From: a virus
Virus record (IMG/VR): IMGVR_UViG_3300024348_000069
Location: 1-48,426 of that record
Direction: 5' to 3' (one strand)
Length of the DNA: 48,426 nt
The notes under the pieces are model-generated. The model was given only the letters and a program-made list of their open reading frames with translations, had not been told where the DNA came from and searched no databases. Positions 47,293 through 48,426 of this stretch are shown in pieces. Positions within the stretch are counted from its first letter, which is position 1, and each line of letters begins with the position of its first letter. Made by a program: the position numbers and the translations under genes.

Positions 47293-47628
47293 ATGGCAAA
47301 TATATTTAAATTAAAAACATTCGACGGATCAAGTACTGCGCTGAACACAAACATGACTGTGTACACAGCACCTTCAGCAACGACATCTATCGTCTTAGGA
47401 TTAACACTATCTAACATAGCATCAAACACGGTCTATGCGACAGTGATAATTGAGAACAATGATGGAGACAACATCAACTTTCTCAAGAATATTCCTATAC
47501 CGACAGGCTCAGCCGTTGAGGTTATGGCAGGAAATAAGATCGTCTTAGAGACATCTGATGTACTCAAAGTCAAATCAGATACAGCTAATTCTATTGATAC
47601 AGCAATGAGTGTAATGGAGCAAACTTAA
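47293..47628 (+). CDS. Small virion protein next to fibre genes
   Basis: 111 residues, four bases after the previous stop. It has a one-domain beta pattern: TVYTAPSATTSIVLGLTLSN, ATVIIENNDGDNINFLKNIP, IPTGSAVEVMAGNKIVLETSD and a final SIDTAMSVMEQT. I recall the same architecture (TSIVxGLxLxN, KNIPIPxGS, GxKIVLExxD) in small proteins beside fibre genes of marine and other tailed phages, of unproven function. The stop overlaps the following fibre start by one base (TAATG). A connector or capping role is inferred from position. Confidence 0.65.
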   Translation: MANIFKLKTFDGSSTALNTNMTVYTAPSATTSIVLGLTLSNIASNTVYATVIIENNDGDNINFLKNIPIPTGSAVEVMAGNKIVLETSDVLKVKSDTANSIDTAMSVMEQT

Positions 47629-48426
47629 TGTCTTACATTGGCAATTCGCCCGAAAACGTATTAAGAAATCGTAGAGCAATCTATGAATTCGTTGCAACTG
47701 CTGGTCAAACAGCCTTTTCTGGCGTTGATTCAAATGGTGCCACATTAGATTTACTGCAAGACAACGAACAGTCAGTCTTTCTGAACGGCGTTAGAATTAT
47801 TGCCACTGATGACTATACAGTATCAGGCGAAACACTCACTCTAACTCAAGCCGCATCTGTTGGTGATATTCTCATAGTAGAGACGCAAGGTGAAGTCGCT
47901 AACGCTACCACTTATACAAGAAGTGAGGCTGATGCACGATACGTAAATTACAATGGAGATGTGATCTCTGGTAACATACAGATAGCTGGTGATTTGACTG
48001 CAAACAGTCTTGCCATTGATACAGATACTTTTTATGTAGATGCGGCCAACAACAAAGTTGGTATTAATCTTACTGGACTAAATCCTCAAGAAGCACTTCA
48101 TGTCGCAGGCAATATTCGAGTAAACAATAATCAAGAATTTAGAACGACTGATACTGGTGGAACTACTCGTACAATCATGCGGGTAAACAATTCTGATCAA
48201 TTGGAATATGGATGGAGTGGTGCAGGTCCTGTCAAGTTTATGGGCGGTGGGTCATATGCCGAGAAAATTCGTATTCATACTGACGGCAATGTAGGCATTG
48301 GCGGTGTTACTGCTCCCGTCACTGCACTACATGTTGACCCAGGCTATGTAACGTTAGGCACATCATCTGGAACAGACAACTCTTGGATAAACAACGTAGA
48401 AGACGGCAACTTAGAATTAGTCAACG
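47628..48426 (+). CDS. Tail fibre protein, N-terminal part (cut by window edge)
   Basis: The ATG overlaps the previous stop, and the frame stays open for 266 codons to the window end, so the C-terminus is missing. N-terminus SYIGNSPENVLRNRRAIYEFVAT is a common fibre-anchor module; a VFLNGVRIIATDDYTVSGETLTL beta-sandwich, an ARYVNYNGDVISGNIQIAGDL turn, and shaft motifs KVGINLTGLNPQEALHV and NVGIGGVTAPVTALHV follow. The shaft motif matches those in the 33804 and 38491 fibres. Whether it ends in an S74 or lectin domain cannot be seen. Confidence 0.8.
   Translation, partial: MSYIGNSPENVLRNRRAIYEFVATAGQTAFSGVDSNGATLDLLQDNEQSVFLNGVRIIATDDYTVSGETLTLTQAASVGDILIVETQGEVANATTYTRSEADARYVNYNGDVISGNIQIAGDLTANSLAIDTDTFYVDAANNKVGINLTGLNPQEALHVAGNIRVNNNQEFRTTDTGGTTRTIMRVNNSDQLEYGWSGAGPVKFMGGGSYAEKIRIHTDGNVGIGGVTAPVTALHVDPGYVTLGTSSGTDNSWINNVEDGNLELVN

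Noticed and set aside
1-48426. Diversity-generating retroelement for adhesin variation
   Set aside because: No reverse transcriptase gene and no template/variable repeat pair with adenine-specific changes is visible; the repeats found are ordinary fibre repeats or leaders.
1-48426. CRISPR array, tRNA genes, insertion sequences or auxiliary metabolic genes
   Set aside because: No regularly spaced short repeats, cloverleaf sequences, transposase motifs or metabolic enzymes were recognised; coding density by structural genes is almost complete.

Overview
The window is part of the late structural region of a low-GC, T4-like contractile-tailed phage (myovirus), most likely of marine origin. The left edge carries, in T4 gene order, the C-terminus of baseplate wedge gp6, a gp7-like protein and a clear gp8 homologue. 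A DUF4815-type giant baseplate/fibre protein follows. Intergenic copies of TATAAATA, the T4 late-promoter element, sit 26 to 45 bases before several genes, which fits gp55/gp33/gp45-type late transcription. The fibre modules resemble those of marine cyanophage and pelagiphage T4-like viruses as I know those families. No host marker gene, tRNA, integrase, polymerase or lysis gene is present, so the host cannot be assigned.

Layout. 1-5150: baseplate wedge genes gp6 (partial), gp7-like and gp8. 5168-11825: an overlapping set comprising the 1724-residue DUF4815 protein, a 61-residue coiled-coil protein and a short fibre with a self-cleaving S74 chaperone domain; the three genes are joined by ATGA overlaps. 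11828-27306: a fibre-like protein, then, behind a late promoter, a beta-helix tailspike candidate, two large paralogous virion proteins, a leucine-rich-repeat (LRR) virion protein and a smaller structural protein. 27303-29801: the only minus-strand gene, a virion-protein candidate transcribed against its neighbours. 29802-29874: a divergent promoter region built on one perfect 12-bp palindrome that carries TATAAATA on both strands. 29875-38433: two small virion proteins, a large repeat-rich fibre, a fibre connector, a 1271-residue S74 fibre, an orphan tip-like protein and a tail assembly chaperone-like protein. 38491-46559: a fibre with two carbohydrate-binding-like jelly rolls, a LamG-type adhesin, another fibre-like protein and two small fibre-associated proteins. 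46596-48426: a short modular fibre, a small virion protein and a fibre that runs off the right edge.

About 37 kb of nearly uninterrupted sequence is therefore given to baseplate periphery, fibres, spikes and adhesins, with several unrelated receptor-binding folds (beta-helix, LRR, LamG, jelly-roll CBM-like, VGIGT-type fibre shaft). Modules are shared between genes, two pairs of translation leaders are nearly identical, and two giant proteins are paralogues, so the locus looks like it grew by duplication and module shuffling. The wedge proteins form the baseplate, the DUF4815 protein and small connectors probably dock the fibres, S74 domains help trimerise two fibres, and small chaperone-like genes follow several adhesins. 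There is no gene-free stretch over 300 bases; the longest gap, 32743-32837, holds two palindromes.
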